A stretch of DNA of 64,000 nt, from the NCBI GenBank assembly GCA_002414385.1, contig DHZH01000001.1, positions 434,431-498,430 on the forward strand, read 5' to 3'. Source of the stretch: Gammaproteobacteria bacterium UBA5109 (GTDB lineage: Bacteria > Pseudomonadota > Gammaproteobacteria > Pseudomonadales > Pseudohongiellaceae). Within the stretch, counting starts at the first letter, position 1; each line of letters starts with the position of its first letter. Below the pieces are notes generated by a model, which was not told the origin of the DNA, did not search any database, and worked only from the letters and a program-made list of their open reading frames with translations. The translations under genes were made by a program, and so were the position numbers. Positions 7,996 through 17,394 of the stretch are shown one piece after another.

Positions 7996-9897
7996 TCAAA
8001 AAGACAGCTCCCGAAAGTAACCATCCTCGACCACTCTCAGGCAGATATTGTCGCTATTCATGTTTATCACCGGGCTTGTGTCAATACGGATGCAGGCTCC
8101 GGCATAGAGCCCGGCAGATGTGAAGGTGCTGACCTGAAGGTGATAGCCAGTCTGTTGTGGTAGCTTGAACAACTGCTGGAATATTTGTTCGCGATTATCA
8201 AATTGTCCGAACGTTTCCGCCACCACATTTTCATCACTGTCGAGCAGGGTGATATTGGCCCCGCCGCGACCGACAATGGGCTTGATGACATAACCCTTTG
8301 ATTTCAGTGAATCCGTCAGGCTGTATCCTGATTCCAGCAGGTAAGGATAGTCCTCGAACATGTCCCACATAATTGGCGAAATGGCTTTGTTGCTGGGGAT
8401 CAGGGTCCATAAAGGTTCATAGACCATGATATCACTGCGCAGCAGCACATCGACCAGCCGTGGCAAGTCGTTATGTGTGGCACCCGGTACATAATTTTCC
8501 AGTTTCTGTGGGTCGTTGTCGCATTCTTCACGGATCTGGTCCAGGGCGGTTTCCCAGGCCCAGGTCTTCCAAACCCAGTTAATCTGCAAACCGTCGGCAT
8601 CGAGTATTTCACCTTTATTTCCCCAGCGCAGCCCATCCACACCATGCTGGATTTTTGAACGGATACCCGCCTCTTCCATAATGTTTTGCATGAACAGGGA
8701 ATGATAGGTTTCTTCGGGGTCATCATCCTGCATGATATGCAAAACGTTATTCACGTCACTGTGCTGCCAGGCTTCCTTGAGAAAACGTTGCAGATCACGC
8801 CCCGGGTTTTCACCGTCCAAACAGCCAAAATGTTTGGCCCACTTGCCCTGAACTGTTCCGGTTTCCATATAACAGGCGGCCGAATCGCAGTTGTATTCAT
8901 ATACTTTTAGACCACGCTCTGAGAGACTGAAATCAAAGCGTCCGGTGATCATCTGGTTGCGACGATTGTCCCAGGATTGCTGGATTTTTGGCCACAGAGC
9001 TGAGGGAATGTTGAAAGCTTCCTGTAACTCTTTATTTTTCAGCACATGGTTGGTGGCGTGCATATACAGCGCATGCAGTTCGTTGGTGGCACGGGACAAT
9101 TCTTTAAGGGCTGATCTGGAGATTATACTGTAGAGGTATTCTTCAGGTTCTCGTGAGGACAGTTTGTGCCCGCCCATCATTTTGACATAGGCCGCTTCAT
9201 CCGGATTGGCCATGTTGAGCCAGGACTTGTGTTTCTTCCCCTCGGCATTGAGACGGCAGGTTTTCAGATTGAACAGACTGCTGTCGGGTGACTCCAGTAC
9301 CTCAGCATAGCTGTCGTCATCTGTCTGGATTACCCAGCCAAGAATAGTGGCATCACCGAATGAACACTCGATCCAGAATTCTCCCTCCTCGGTAATTTCG
9401 GCATTGAGCTGGCGTGCATAGTTATGTCCTTCAGGCCAGTGACGATGGCCGACATTTTGCTCGGCAATCCTTACATAGTCATCTGTGACTTCAGTGATGA
9501 TGGCAACATGGCCGGTCATTTCAAATTCACCGCCTTCTTCCCAAATCAGCAGTGAGCCAGGTACCGGATGGCGCCGAGAGCCATTCAAAAAGGAATAAAG
9601 TGGCAACAGTCGGCCTGATTTGATATGCCTGACAGTCTTCAGACGAAAGATGTCATGCGCCATGGCAATGTCATCAAAGACATAGCCATAATTGAGGAAA
9701 AGCCAGCGTCGGGCAAACTCCACACACTGCCATTTATGGCCCATGTAGATGCCATTACAGTAACTACGATAGGACTGTCGTGTCGGTAGTTCTTCGTCGT
9801 CGGCAGTCTCATAATCACTAGAGTAGGCCGGTACATTACCGGGGGCGTAACCAAGAACGCCACCAAACTTTTCCTTAAACGAAGCGGAGTTGTTCAA
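7996..9897 (-). CDS. gss: Bifunctional glutathionylspermidine synthetase/amidase
   Basis: Cytosolic enzyme that joins glutathione to spermidine using ATP and also hydrolyses the product. The N-terminal ~200 residues are a CHAP amidase domain, with the catalytic Cys at 58 in GHKWQCVEFARRW (E. coli uses Cys59) and the partner His in MTGHVAII. The C-terminal ~400 residues are the ATP-grasp-like synthetase, with EYNCDSAACYMETG, WKTWAWE and the glycine-rich VGRGGANITLL. The 633-aa length is close to the E. coli protein (619), so both activities look intact. It is transcribed in the same direction as nhaA but more than 100 bp away. Confidence 0.95.
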   Translation of the reverse strand: MNNSASFKEKFGGVLGYAPGNVPAYSSDYETADDEELPTRQSYRSYCNGIYMGHKWQCVEFARRWLFLNYGYVFDDIAMAHDIFRLKTVRHIKSGRLLPLYSFLNGSRRHPVPGSLLIWEEGGEFEMTGHVAIITEVTDDYVRIAEQNVGHRHWPEGHNYARQLNAEITEEGEFWIECSFGDATILGWVIQTDDDSYAEVLESPDSSLFNLKTCRLNAEGKKHKSWLNMANPDEAAYVKMMGGHKLSSREPEEYLYSIISRSALKELSRATNELHALYMHATNHVLKNKELQEAFNIPSALWPKIQQSWDNRRNQMITGRFDFSLSERGLKVYEYNCDSAACYMETGTVQGKWAKHFGCLDGENPGRDLQRFLKEAWQHSDVNNVLHIMQDDDPEETYHSLFMQNIMEEAGIRSKIQHGVDGLRWGNKGEILDADGLQINWVWKTWAWETALDQIREECDNDPQKLENYVPGATHNDLPRLVDVLLRSDIMVYEPLWTLIPSNKAISPIMWDMFEDYPYLLESGYSLTDSLKSKGYVIKPIVGRGGANITLLDSDENVVAETFGQFDNREQIFQQLFKLPQQTGYHLQVSTFTSAGLYAGACIRIDTSPVINMNSDNICLRVVEDGYFRELSF

Positions 9898-10026
9898 GCC
9901 ATGATTTCCAGATAAAAAGGGTGGCGCACATTAGCGCTGTTTAACGCGGCTGTCCATTAATTTTTCAGTGCCGCTATCATCCATCCGGCACCTACTCGCA
10001 ACAACCGGAGAGTATTTTCCTGACCT

Positions 10027-11232
10027 TCAGGAGTCCCCGTTTGCTGTGTCGTCTTTGCCTTTATTCGTGCTGAAAAGCAGAACCAGGTATCCCAGGATGC
10101 CGGACAAGAGTGAGCCGACAATAATGCCCAGCCTGTCATCCACCATGCGATTCATGTCGCCGCTGTGAAAGGCCAGCGAGCTGATAAACAGGCTCATGGT
10201 AAAGCCGATGCCGCAGAGTAGTGCGACGCCATAAAGGTGTTTCCAGTTCATGCCCTTCGGTAATCTGGCAATGCCAATTTTTACTGACAGCCAGGCAAAC
10301 AGAAAAATACCCAGCTGCTTTCCGAACAGTAGTCCGGCAATGATGCCGAGAGGGATGGGACGTAACAGACTGTCGAAGGACAGGCCGCCCAGATAGATAC
10401 CGGAATTGGCAAAGGCAAAGATCGGCAGGATAACGAAGTAAACAGAAGTCTTCAGGTCTTCCTCAATTTCCACCAGCAGATTTCTCTTTCCTTCTCCTTT
10501 TTCATACGGAATGAAGAGAGCAAGAATGACGCCTGCCAGAGTGGCATGCAGGCCTGATTTTAGTACTGAAGCCCAGAGTATTAGACCGACAAATACATAG
10601 GGTACCAGTGAGGTAACTTTCATGCGGTTGAACATAAAGAGCAGGCATAACATGGCAGCAACGACAAGCAGGGAATTAACCCCCGGTGACTCGGTATAGA
10701 AGAAGGCAATGATCAGAATAGCTGCCAGGTCATCCATTACCGCCAGAGACAGCAAAAAGACTTTTAGTCCTGATGGTATCCGGTCGCCGAGCAAGGCCAG
10801 CACACCCAGGGTAAAGGCTATGTCGGTGGCCGTGGGAATGGCCCAGCCCTCCATGGCAGTCGGGCTGTCGTAATTGATCATGATGTAAATCAGTGCCGGC
10901 ATGATGATGCCGCCAATCGCAGCACACACAGGAAAGACTGCAGTTGAAAGGTCTGACAGTTTGCCGGCCAGCATTTCCCGTTTGATTTCCAGGCCTACAT
11001 GGAAAAAGAAGATTGCCATAAGCCCGTCGTTGATCCAGGGCAGCAGGGGCTTGGCAATTTCGAACTCGCCGATCCGGACTTCCACGAAAATTCCGAGCAG
11101 GGCGTTATAGTATGAGTTCAGGGGACTGTTGACTGCCACCATCGCTGCGATGGCCATCAGGAACAGCAGGATGCCACTGGCATATTCCTGCCTGAAGAAT
11201 GATTTAATCGGGGTAAGTAATGTTTGCTTCAT
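10027..11232 (-). CDS. nhaA: Na+/H+ antiporter NhaA
   Basis: Inner-membrane electrogenic antiporter (two H+ in, one Na+ out) for sodium and alkaline pH homeostasis. The 401-aa protein has about 12 hydrophobic helices. The ion-binding aspartate pair is present in SLAVMDDLAAI at residues 167-168, equivalent to Asp163/Asp164 of E. coli. Other family marks are FFFHVGLEIKREM near 75-87, PTATDIAFTLGVLALLG near 133-149 (TM4 unwound segment), and GIGFTMSLFI toward the end. The C-terminal tail is short and polar. It is divergent from the glutaredoxin-like gene. Confidence 0.97.
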   Translation of the reverse strand: MKQTLLTPIKSFFRQEYASGILLFLMAIAAMVAVNSPLNSYYNALLGIFVEVRIGEFEIAKPLLPWINDGLMAIFFFHVGLEIKREMLAGKLSDLSTAVFPVCAAIGGIIMPALIYIMINYDSPTAMEGWAIPTATDIAFTLGVLALLGDRIPSGLKVFLLSLAVMDDLAAILIIAFFYTESPGVNSLLVVAAMLCLLFMFNRMKVTSLVPYVFVGLILWASVLKSGLHATLAGVILALFIPYEKGEGKRNLLVEIEEDLKTSVYFVILPIFAFANSGIYLGGLSFDSLLRPIPLGIIAGLLFGKQLGIFLFAWLSVKIGIARLPKGMNWKHLYGVALLCGIGFTMSLFISSLAFHSGDMNRMVDDRLGIIVGSLLSGILGYLVLLFSTNKGKDDTANGDS

Positions 11233-11441
11233 GCCCCAAGGTTAACGCACGGAGCCGTAGAGGTTAAATTGAATTCAACTTTTGACAGCAGATTGTCGGG
11301 AAAAGTGGTATTCCCGGCGCTTTGAAAAATCCGGTAACAAATCCAGCTTTCAATCGTTTACCCTGTAAACTCATGACATAAGGGACAAATATGGCTGGAA
11401 TATTTACAATTATTCGTCACAAATTTTTCAAGGAGAATTCC

Positions 11442-11738
11442 ATGCAGGCTGCTTCATCAGCAAAGCCAGGACAACAGCCGCAGGTCCCTGGCCTGACCCT
11501 CTATTATTCGCCTGGCTGCATATTCTGCATGCGTGTGTTCACTGCACTCAGGCTGCTTGGTCTTGAAATTGCTTCTAAGAATGTAATGACTGATTCGCAG
11601 GCCGATGCAGAACTTAGAAAGTCAGGTGGTTCCGGCATGGTTCCCTGCCTGCGTATAGAAGATGAAAAGGGAATTCGCTGGATGTATGAATCAGCAGATA
11701 TTATTGACTATCTCCATCAGCGCTTTCAGGTGGCCTGA
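11442..11738 (+). CDS. Glutaredoxin-like thioredoxin-fold protein
   Basis: Small cytosolic thiol-redox protein of 98 aa. ATG 11442 is preceded by AGGAG at 11431-11435 with ideal spacing; an in-frame ATG at 11391 has no such site. After a polar Gln/Ser-rich leader, LTLYYSPGCIFCMRV carries a CxxC pair at residues 26 and 29. The cis-Pro region appears in SGGSGMVPCLRIE, and the C-terminus ADIIDYLHQRF matches the glutathione-binding end of glutaredoxins and GST N-domains. CIFC differs from the classical CPYC, so its redox potential or partner may differ. Confidence 0.85.
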   Translation: MQAASSAKPGQQPQVPGLTLYYSPGCIFCMRVFTALRLLGLEIASKNVMTDSQADAELRKSGGSGMVPCLRIEDEKGIRWMYESADIIDYLHQRFQVA

Positions 11739-11813
11739 GGAGCAATTATTTCGCATTTTCTATAAGCTTTGACCAGTGGATACAATACAATCGTTATTTT
11801 TCAGGAGTTTTTC

Positions 11814-12278
11814 ATGAAAGTTTTCATTCAGACCTTAATTGTACTTACCGGATTAATAACGCTGGCACTTGCACCCGCCACTTTTGCTCAGAATGGCCTG
11901 ATTAGCCTGGAAAGTCCTTTCGAGCCAATGGAAACCATGAATCGGGCCGAACGCATCGTCAGTGAACGTGGCTTTAATGTTTTTGCCCTTGTTGATCATG
12001 CTGCAGGTGCCGAGAGTGTCGGGCAGAATCTGCGTCCCACCATGTTGCTGATCTTTGGCAATCCACAGGGGGGAACCCCTTTCATGCAGTGTGCCCAGAC
12101 TATTGGCATCGATCTGCCGGTCAAGTTTCTGGTCTGGGAGGACGTATCCGGGCAGGTATATCTTTCCTATAACGATCCTGCCTATCTTGCCGGGCGTCAT
12201 AATGCAGAGAACTGTCCCGTGGCACAGAACATGAGCGCAGCCCTGGCCGGTCTTGCTGAGGCCATCGTGACGCCATAA
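11814..12278 (+). CDS. Exported DUF302 protein
   Basis: A 154-aa periplasmic protein of the DUF302 family (PF03625), whose role is unknown. ATG 11814 follows AGGAG at 11803-11807. The signal peptide is MKVFIQTLIVLTGLITLALA and ends APATFAQ. The family core is ERGFNVFALVDHAAGA, then LRPTMLLIFGNPQGGTP, then FLVWEDVSGQVYLSYNDP and LAGRH. The domain fills the whole mature protein. It lies 75 bp after the glutaredoxin-like gene and 32 bp before the AEC transporter gene on the same strand; co-transcription with the latter is plausible. Confidence 0.88.
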   Translation: MKVFIQTLIVLTGLITLALAPATFAQNGLISLESPFEPMETMNRAERIVSERGFNVFALVDHAAGAESVGQNLRPTMLLIFGNPQGGTPFMQCAQTIGIDLPVKFLVWEDVSGQVYLSYNDPAYLAGRHNAENCPVAQNMSAALAGLAEAIVTP

Positions 12279-12310
12279 GCTGGCGTCTCTCCAAAACAGG
12301 GGTTTTGCCG

Positions 12311-13210
12311 GTGATTGAATTGCTGTTCCAGTTAGCTCCGGTGTTTTTCTATTTCGTTGTCGGGCTCTTGCTCAAACGGTTTGGCCTGGCAGACAAAAGC
12401 CATGGTGATTTTATTTTACGCCTGGTGTTTTTTGTCACACTGCCAATACTGATTCTCACGACGGTTCCAAGTAGCTCTTTAAGTCTGGACAAAATACTGT
12501 TGCCGCTGAGCAATATTCTGGTAAGTCTTCTGTGTTTTACCTTCATGTTCCTGCTGTTGAAAAACATTCGTGTTTCGAAAAAAACACAGGGGACCATGCT
12601 GATTGCCGGCATGACCCCGAATAACACCTATATGTTTCCCTTTATACTCACGGTGTATGGCAGTAATGGTTTTGCTGATGCCATTCTGTTTGATTTTGGT
12701 AATGCCCTGCTGGTCAGCACCTTTACCTATGTACTTGCTTTTCGCTATGGCGAAGCAGGCCAGGCCGGAAACAATGCCTTGAATCGAATTCTGCGGTCAC
12801 CGCTATTCTGGGCATTGCTGATAGCGGTACTACTTTCAGTCACGAACAATCCTCTGCCTTTTTACCTGCAAAGTACCATTCGGCCGCTGGGTGACATGAC
12901 ATCTCCCTTGATTCTGATTGCGCTGGGTATTTTCTTTTCACTGCGCTGGCAACATCTGCAACTGGTTTCACTCCTGTTGGGCTTGCGTATGGTGCTGGGA
13001 CTGTTTTTTGGCTGGCTGGTTGCAACTCTCATTGGACTGCAGGGCTTGAGTTTTACCATCGTTTTACTCTGCAGCGCCGCGCCGATAGGGTTTACGGTAC
13101 TGACCTTCAGCTCCCTGGCCAGGCTGGATACGGAACTGGCAAGCAGTGCAGTTTCGCTGTCTATTTTGCTCGGTTTGCTCTGGGTTCCGCTATTAATGCT
13201 TTTGGTTTGA
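12311..13210 (+). CDS. AEC-family (auxin efflux carrier-like) transporter
   Basis: Inner-membrane permease of 299 aa with about ten hydrophobic helices, in the AEC family whose bacterial members export or import small organic acids. The N-terminus IELLFQLAPVFFYFVVGLLLKRFGLADK and the conserved GMTPNNTYMFPFIL near residues 97-110 (family motif with Asn) identify it. The second half repeats the five-helix unit, with SAAPIGFTVLTFSSL near 258-272. GTG 12311 is preferred because AGGGG at 12298-12302 is correctly spaced; a TTG at 12305 is too close to that site. The substrate cannot be inferred. Confidence 0.85.
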   Translation: MIELLFQLAPVFFYFVVGLLLKRFGLADKSHGDFILRLVFFVTLPILILTTVPSSSLSLDKILLPLSNILVSLLCFTFMFLLLKNIRVSKKTQGTMLIAGMTPNNTYMFPFILTVYGSNGFADAILFDFGNALLVSTFTYVLAFRYGEAGQAGNNALNRILRSPLFWALLIAVLLSVTNNPLPFYLQSTIRPLGDMTSPLILIALGIFFSLRWQHLQLVSLLLGLRMVLGLFFGWLVATLIGLQGLSFTIVLLCSAAPIGFTVLTFSSLARLDTELASSAVSLSILLGLLWVPLLMLLV

Positions 13211-13270
13211 ATTGGGCAGGAAGCAAAAGCCTGCTTGATTTGCCAACCAGAATAGCGACGGCAAATTCAG

Positions 13271-14815
13271 TTATTCATTTAACAAAAAGTAGGCTCCCGG
13301 CCCCAGTGGCAGGTTGAAAAGCATCCAAAGGCTTAGCAGGACACTCCAGACCAGCAGCAGGATCAGGGAATAAGGCAACATGGTGGCAATAATGGTGCCG
13401 ATTCCCGAACGTTTGTCGTATTTGCTGACAAAGGCTACGACCAGGGCGAAATAGGGCATCAGTGGAGTAATGATATTGCTCACCGAGTCGCCAATACGGT
13501 AGGCCATTTGTGTGCCTTCGGGAGAGATGCCCAGCAGGTAAAGCATCGGTGCAAAGACCGGGGCCATCACTGCCCATTTGGCACTGGCACTGCCGATGAA
13601 AATATTGATTCCCGCTGTCACCAGTATAAACAGCAGGAGCAATACCACCGGATTGGGGTCCAGCGTTCTCAGTAATTCGGAGCCGCCAATGGCGGAAATC
13701 AGTCCGAGGTTGGTCCAGCCAAACCAGGCAACAAACTGGGCGGCAAAAAACATCAGCACCAGGTAGCCGGCCATGGTCGCCATGCTTTTTTCCATACTTT
13801 CAATAATTTCGCCGGAATCTTTGAAGGTGCCGGCAGCCTTGCCGTAGGCGACACCGGCTATGGCGGCCCAGAAGGCGATGACAACCACGATGCCGGAGAT
13901 AAAGGGGGAGTTCAGGATACTGCCGGTTTCCGGGTTACGTAATATCCCGTTAGATGGTATCAGGCATACCAGCAGTAAAATGAACAGTATCAGGGTGGCG
14001 AGCCCGGCAGCCCGCAATCCTTTTCGTTCTGCAGTGCTGTCAGCAGTCGCACCCAATCCCGAATCATCATTCTGGGCAGGAACCAGGCGAGGTTCGGCGA
14101 TCTTGTCGGAAATCACGGCAATGGTAATTGATAAAACGAAACTCGACGCGATAATAAACCACCAGTTACTGGCCGGGCTGACAGAATAGTTTGCATCAAC
14201 CAGTTGTACGCCTTCAGTGGAAAGTCCAGCCAGCAATGCATCCAGTGGCCCAATCAGAAGGTTGGCCGAATAGCCTGCAGAAACTGCAGCAAAGGCTGTG
14301 GCAATCCCGGCAACCGGATGTCTTCCGGCGGCAATATAGACCATGGCAGCAAGCGGAATAAGCACGACATAGCCGGCGTCGGCCGCCAGTGACGATAAAA
14401 TACCGGCAAAGGCTACAAAGAAAGACAACATACTGGCCGGTGCGCTGAGGACCAGGCGTCGCAGCAGAGCGGAAATCAGGCCGGCCTGTTCGGCGATCCC
14501 GATACCGAGCATGGTGACCAGGACAACCCCGACGGGCGCAAAGCCGGTAAAATTGCTGACCGTGCCGGTAAGAATCCGCTGCAAGCCTTCACCGGAAATC
14601 AGGTTGACGACATCAATTCGTTCGCCGGAAACAGGATGTACTGCGCTCAGGCCTGCCAGGGCCGTCAGTGCGGAAAGCAGCAGAATGATGAGCCCCAGAT
14701 AGATGAACAGTAAAGCGGGGTGGGGCAGGCTGTTACCGGCCCTTTCAATTGAGTTGAGGCAACGGTTGAGCCAGCCTGTTTTTGTTATTGTTTCCGCGTT
14801 TTCCTCATGCGTCAT
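13271..14815 (-). CDS. AbgT-family transporter
   Basis: Inner-membrane transporter of 514 aa in the AbgT (p-aminobenzoyl-glutamate/antimetabolite) family. The start is set at the ATG complement of 13813+1000 (base 14815), since AGGAG lies five bases before it in the transcript; an in-frame ATG ten codons upstream is less well placed. The sequence shows the family's N-terminal helix LPHPALLFIYLGLIILLLSAL, then TGFAPVGVVLVTMLGIGIAEQ near residues 95-115, the hairpin region SAGYSANLLIGPLDALLAGLS, and SASAKWAVMAPVFAPMLYLLG with DSVSNIITPLMPYF near the end. Substrate choice within the family (PABA-glutamate, sulfonamides) is not predictable. It is convergent with the AEC gene. Confidence 0.9.
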   Translation of the reverse strand: MTHEENAETITKTGWLNRCLNSIERAGNSLPHPALLFIYLGLIILLLSALTALAGLSAVHPVSGERIDVVNLISGEGLQRILTGTVSNFTGFAPVGVVLVTMLGIGIAEQAGLISALLRRLVLSAPASMLSFFVAFAGILSSLAADAGYVVLIPLAAMVYIAAGRHPVAGIATAFAAVSAGYSANLLIGPLDALLAGLSTEGVQLVDANYSVSPASNWWFIIASSFVLSITIAVISDKIAEPRLVPAQNDDSGLGATADSTAERKGLRAAGLATLILFILLLVCLIPSNGILRNPETGSILNSPFISGIVVVIAFWAAIAGVAYGKAAGTFKDSGEIIESMEKSMATMAGYLVLMFFAAQFVAWFGWTNLGLISAIGGSELLRTLDPNPVVLLLLFILVTAGINIFIGSASAKWAVMAPVFAPMLYLLGISPEGTQMAYRIGDSVSNIITPLMPYFALVVAFVSKYDKRSGIGTIIATMLPYSLILLLVWSVLLSLWMLFNLPLGPGAYFLLNE

Positions 14816-15160
14816 TGGCGCTCCTGGTGGTTCCCTGTGAATCATGGAAAAGAATATTCAAGACACAATGCTAAATGCATATGCTGTTTTTGCAAAACTT
14901 AATAATACAGCAAGGGGGCATTGAATATGCCACTGCGGGGTGTAAATGCAGGCCGGATACCAAGACAGCTTCCACTGGTGTCTGGCATCGGGCTTTAAGC
15001 CTCCGAAATAAATAGTGATAACTGCTACCTGAAGCCGGCTGCCATAGTCAGGAGAATCAGTTCAGGAGTTTGCGGATTTAAATATTGGCAGGAAGATCTG
15101 TCCGATGCTTGCTAAGATAGCGGCTCAAGTAGCAGTTATAACATTTATCGGGATCCTGAA
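14816..15160. other. Divergent intergenic region
   Basis: This gap holds the upstream regions of the AbgT transporter (minus) and the methyltransferase (plus). An imperfect hairpin, GATACCAAGACA at 14956-14967 against TGTCTGGCATC at 14979-14989, is visible but has no obvious role. I see no gene or RNA structure I can name. Confidence 0.4.
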
Positions 15161-16105
15161 ATGACCAGATTGCTGGATATTCTCGCGCTACCTTTTGTTT
15201 TTTTGGCAGCAATCGTCATGAAGTTTTACCGGCGCCGCGGTTCAGCCAGGATGAAACTGAATACTGGAATGCTGAAGCGCATGGGGGTCTTTCCGATTCG
15301 TAATCACTATTATGAACCCCTGTTCGACCATCGCCAGCTCAGGACACCACTGAGTGATTCCCGCAATCTGCCCGGACTGAATATGGACGTGCAGGTTCAG
15401 AAGCAGTTTCTGGAAAACTTGCGTTTTGATACCGATTTTCAGGACTTCCTTAAGGCACAAAGTAATCTATCGGCCGATATGCATTTTACGCTGGATAATG
15501 GCTCTTTCGCCTATGGAGATGCCGAATTTCTGTACAGCTTCATTCGTCATCTGAAGCCGGCACGGGTGCTGGAAATCGGCTGTGGTTTATCCACCAAGCT
15601 TATTTCAGGAGCGCTGCAACTAAACCAGGAAGAGGGTGCAGATCCGGCCCGCCATGTCTGTGTTGAACCTTACGAGCAGGCCTGGCTGGAAAAATTCCCC
15701 AATATCGAAGTGCTGCGCAGTCCGATAGAAGAAATGGACCTTGGCTTGGCCGCAGCCCTTGAGCCGGGAGATTTTCTGTTTATTGATTCCTCACACATGA
15801 TTCGTCCCCAGGGGGATGTGTTGCATGAATACCTGACCATCATTCCGGGCCTGCAGGCAGGCGTTTATGTTCATGTCCATGATATTTTCACGCCAAGAGA
15901 CTATCCGGCAATCTGGGTGAGGGATAATGTGTCCTTCTGGAATGAGCAATATATCCTCGAGGCGATGCTGGGTAATAGTTCCGGGTATCAGATCGTTGCT
16001 GCCCTGAATTACCTGTTTCATGATCACTTTGATGCTTTGCAACAAGCCTGTCCGGTCTTGACGACGGAAACCGAGCCCGGCTCTTTTTATTTCAGGACTA
16101 CTTGA
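15161..16105 (+). CDS. SAM-dependent methyltransferase-fold protein, membrane-anchored
   Basis: A 314-aa protein with an N-terminal hydrophobic helix (LLDILALPFVFLAAIVMKFY) and then a class I methyltransferase fold. Motif I is VLEIGCGLSTKLI near residues 145-157; a later acidic strand reads FLFIDSSHMIRP, and VYVHVHDIFTPRDYP resembles the metal- or substrate-site region of the Methyltransf_24 group. The acceptor is unknown. The N-terminal anchor suggests action at the inner-membrane face, as in envelope or polysaccharide-modifying methyltransferases; this is inference. The gene is 85 bp upstream of tadA. Confidence 0.75.
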   Translation: MTRLLDILALPFVFLAAIVMKFYRRRGSARMKLNTGMLKRMGVFPIRNHYYEPLFDHRQLRTPLSDSRNLPGLNMDVQVQKQFLENLRFDTDFQDFLKAQSNLSADMHFTLDNGSFAYGDAEFLYSFIRHLKPARVLEIGCGLSTKLISGALQLNQEEGADPARHVCVEPYEQAWLEKFPNIEVLRSPIEEMDLGLAAALEPGDFLFIDSSHMIRPQGDVLHEYLTIIPGLQAGVYVHVHDIFTPRDYPAIWVRDNVSFWNEQYILEAMLGNSSGYQIVAALNYLFHDHFDALQQACPVLTTETEPGSFYFRTT

Positions 16106-16190
16106 AGCAGGAGCCTGCCTGTCACAGGATGAAAGCAGATGTTCAGATGTTTTAAATAATGCTGGTGATGGATTAAAATATAATCCCGAT

Positions 16191-16649
16191 ATGCTTAAAA
16201 GCGATGAAGAATACATGCAGTATGCCCTCGAACTGGCTTCCCAGGCGCAGACTCAGGGAGAAGTTCCGGTCGGCGCAATTGTGGTCCATCATGGCATTAT
16301 CATTGGTGAAGGGTATAACCAGGTGATTGGGCATCATGACCCCAGTGCCCATGCGGAAATCATGGCAATGCGCGATGCGGCATTACACCTGGGTAATTAC
16401 CGGCTACCGGATACCAGCCTGTATGTCACGATAGAACCCTGCAGCATGTGTGCGGGTGCCATGGTCCATGCACGTATCGCCCGTCTTGTGTACGGAGCCA
16501 GTGAACCCAAAGCAGGTGTGGTGCACAGTCAGCAGCAATTCTTCGAGCAGGAATTTCTCAACCACCGGGTTGAATATCTGGGTGGGGTGCTGGAAGCGGC
16601 CTGCAGCAAGCAGATCAGCGATTTTTTTAAAGCCAGGCGTAAGACATAA
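16191..16649 (+). CDS. tadA: tRNA-specific adenosine deaminase TadA
   Basis: Zinc enzyme that deaminates A34 to inosine in the tRNA-Arg(ACG) anticodon; essential in most bacteria. Of 152 aa, the deaminase zinc site is complete: HAE at residues 54-56, with Glu56 as proton shuttle, and PCSMC at 83-87, with Cys84 and Cys87. The entry motif EVPVGAIVV near 24-32 and the C-terminal EYLGGVLEAACSKQISDFFKARR are typical. No good ribosome binding site precedes ATG 16191, so initiation may be leaderless or weak. A bidirectional terminator follows. Confidence 0.96.
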   Translation: MLKSDEEYMQYALELASQAQTQGEVPVGAIVVHHGIIIGEGYNQVIGHHDPSAHAEIMAMRDAALHLGNYRLPDTSLYVTIEPCSMCAGAMVHARIARLVYGASEPKAGVVHSQQQFFEQEFLNHRVEYLGGVLEAACSKQISDFFKARRKT

Positions 16650-16666
16650 ACGTAAATGCCGGACAC

Positions 16667-16693
16667 AAAAAAGGCTTCCGAGGAAGCCTTTTT
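16667..16693. terminator. Bidirectional intrinsic terminator
   Basis: GGCTTCC at 16673-16679 pairs with GGAAGCC at 16682-16688 around GA, with six A before and five T after. It lies between tadA (plus) and the TorF-type porin gene (minus) and can end both. Confidence 0.85.
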
Positions 16694-16743
16694 CATCTCT
16701 GGTTAAGCAGGGGGTGCTTAAACGAGCACCCGCTAAAGCGTGC

Positions 16744-17394
16744 TTAGAAAGAGTATCCCAGTGTGAAGACAAGGGCTTCACCACTGATCGGGTTACCAGT
16801 GACTGAATCAGTCTGGTCAGACAGCAGGCTGTCATTGAAGATGGCAGCAATGCCCATATCAACGTCAGCAATAGTGGTGCCGTAACCAACTTCAAAATAA
16901 TCACCGTCAAAGTCATCACCGAAAGTACCGTAAGTACCATAGAAACCGGCTTGCTCTAAAGTGATCGCAAAGAAGTCATAATCCTGCTCGGCGCCATAGT
17001 TGTCATATTCACCGAAAGAATATTCCAGGCCTACAAAGGCAAAGCTCAGGCCCAGGTTAACTTCCTGGTAAGTATCATCAAAAGTGTCATCAGTATAGAA
17101 ATAACCGGTATAACCGATGCTGCCAGAGATATCGTCAGTAAAGTCATAGCCGAAACCGCCATAGATGTCATACTCAAGACCGGCACCTACGTCTGCAGTC
17201 CAGGCTCCGACATAAAAACCACTTTCTTCGTAGTCAATACCGGCACTGGCAGAAGAGGCTTTCTGAATGATGCCGCGATAATAGTACTCGGAAGCATATC
17301 CAACGTTATAGGAAACCTCAGCAAAAGCACTGGTAGAAACAGTGGCAGCAGTCGCCAGAGCTAATCCAGCAGCAATTTTAGTTAGTTTTTTCAT
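16744..17394 (-). CDS. TorF-family putative outer-membrane porin
   Basis: Outer-membrane beta-barrel protein of 216 aa in the Gcw_chp/TorF group (TIGR02001). The signal peptide is MKKLTKIAAGLALATAATVS, cleaved after TSAFA. The mature protein starts EVSYNVGYASEYYYRGI, the diagnostic block of the family (normal start of strand 1 with the YRG turn), and consists of alternating aromatic/polar strands, ending in a C-terminal LGYSF typical of barrels recognised by the BAM machinery. It is very rich in Asp, Tyr and Gly, so it is acidic. An AGGAG-like site precedes the start. The transported solute is unknown. Confidence 0.88.
   Translation of the reverse strand: MKKLTKIAAGLALATAATVSTSAFAEVSYNVGYASEYYYRGIIQKASSASAGIDYEESGFYVGAWTADVGAGLEYDIYGGFGYDFTDDISGSIGYTGYFYTDDTFDDTYQEVNLGLSFAFVGLEYSFGEYDNYGAEQDYDFFAITLEQAGFYGTYGTFGDDFDGDYFEVGYGTTIADVDMGIAAIFNDSLLSDQTDSVTGNPISGEALVFTLGYSF

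Noticed and set aside
13217..13242. GCAGG...CCTGC hairpin as terminator between AEC and AbgT genes
   Set aside because: A five-base stem without a T-run is too weak to call.
14956..14989. Hairpin in the AbgT/methyltransferase gap as an sRNA or riboswitch
   Set aside because: Only an imperfect stem with a bulge; no known riboswitch core and no T-tract.
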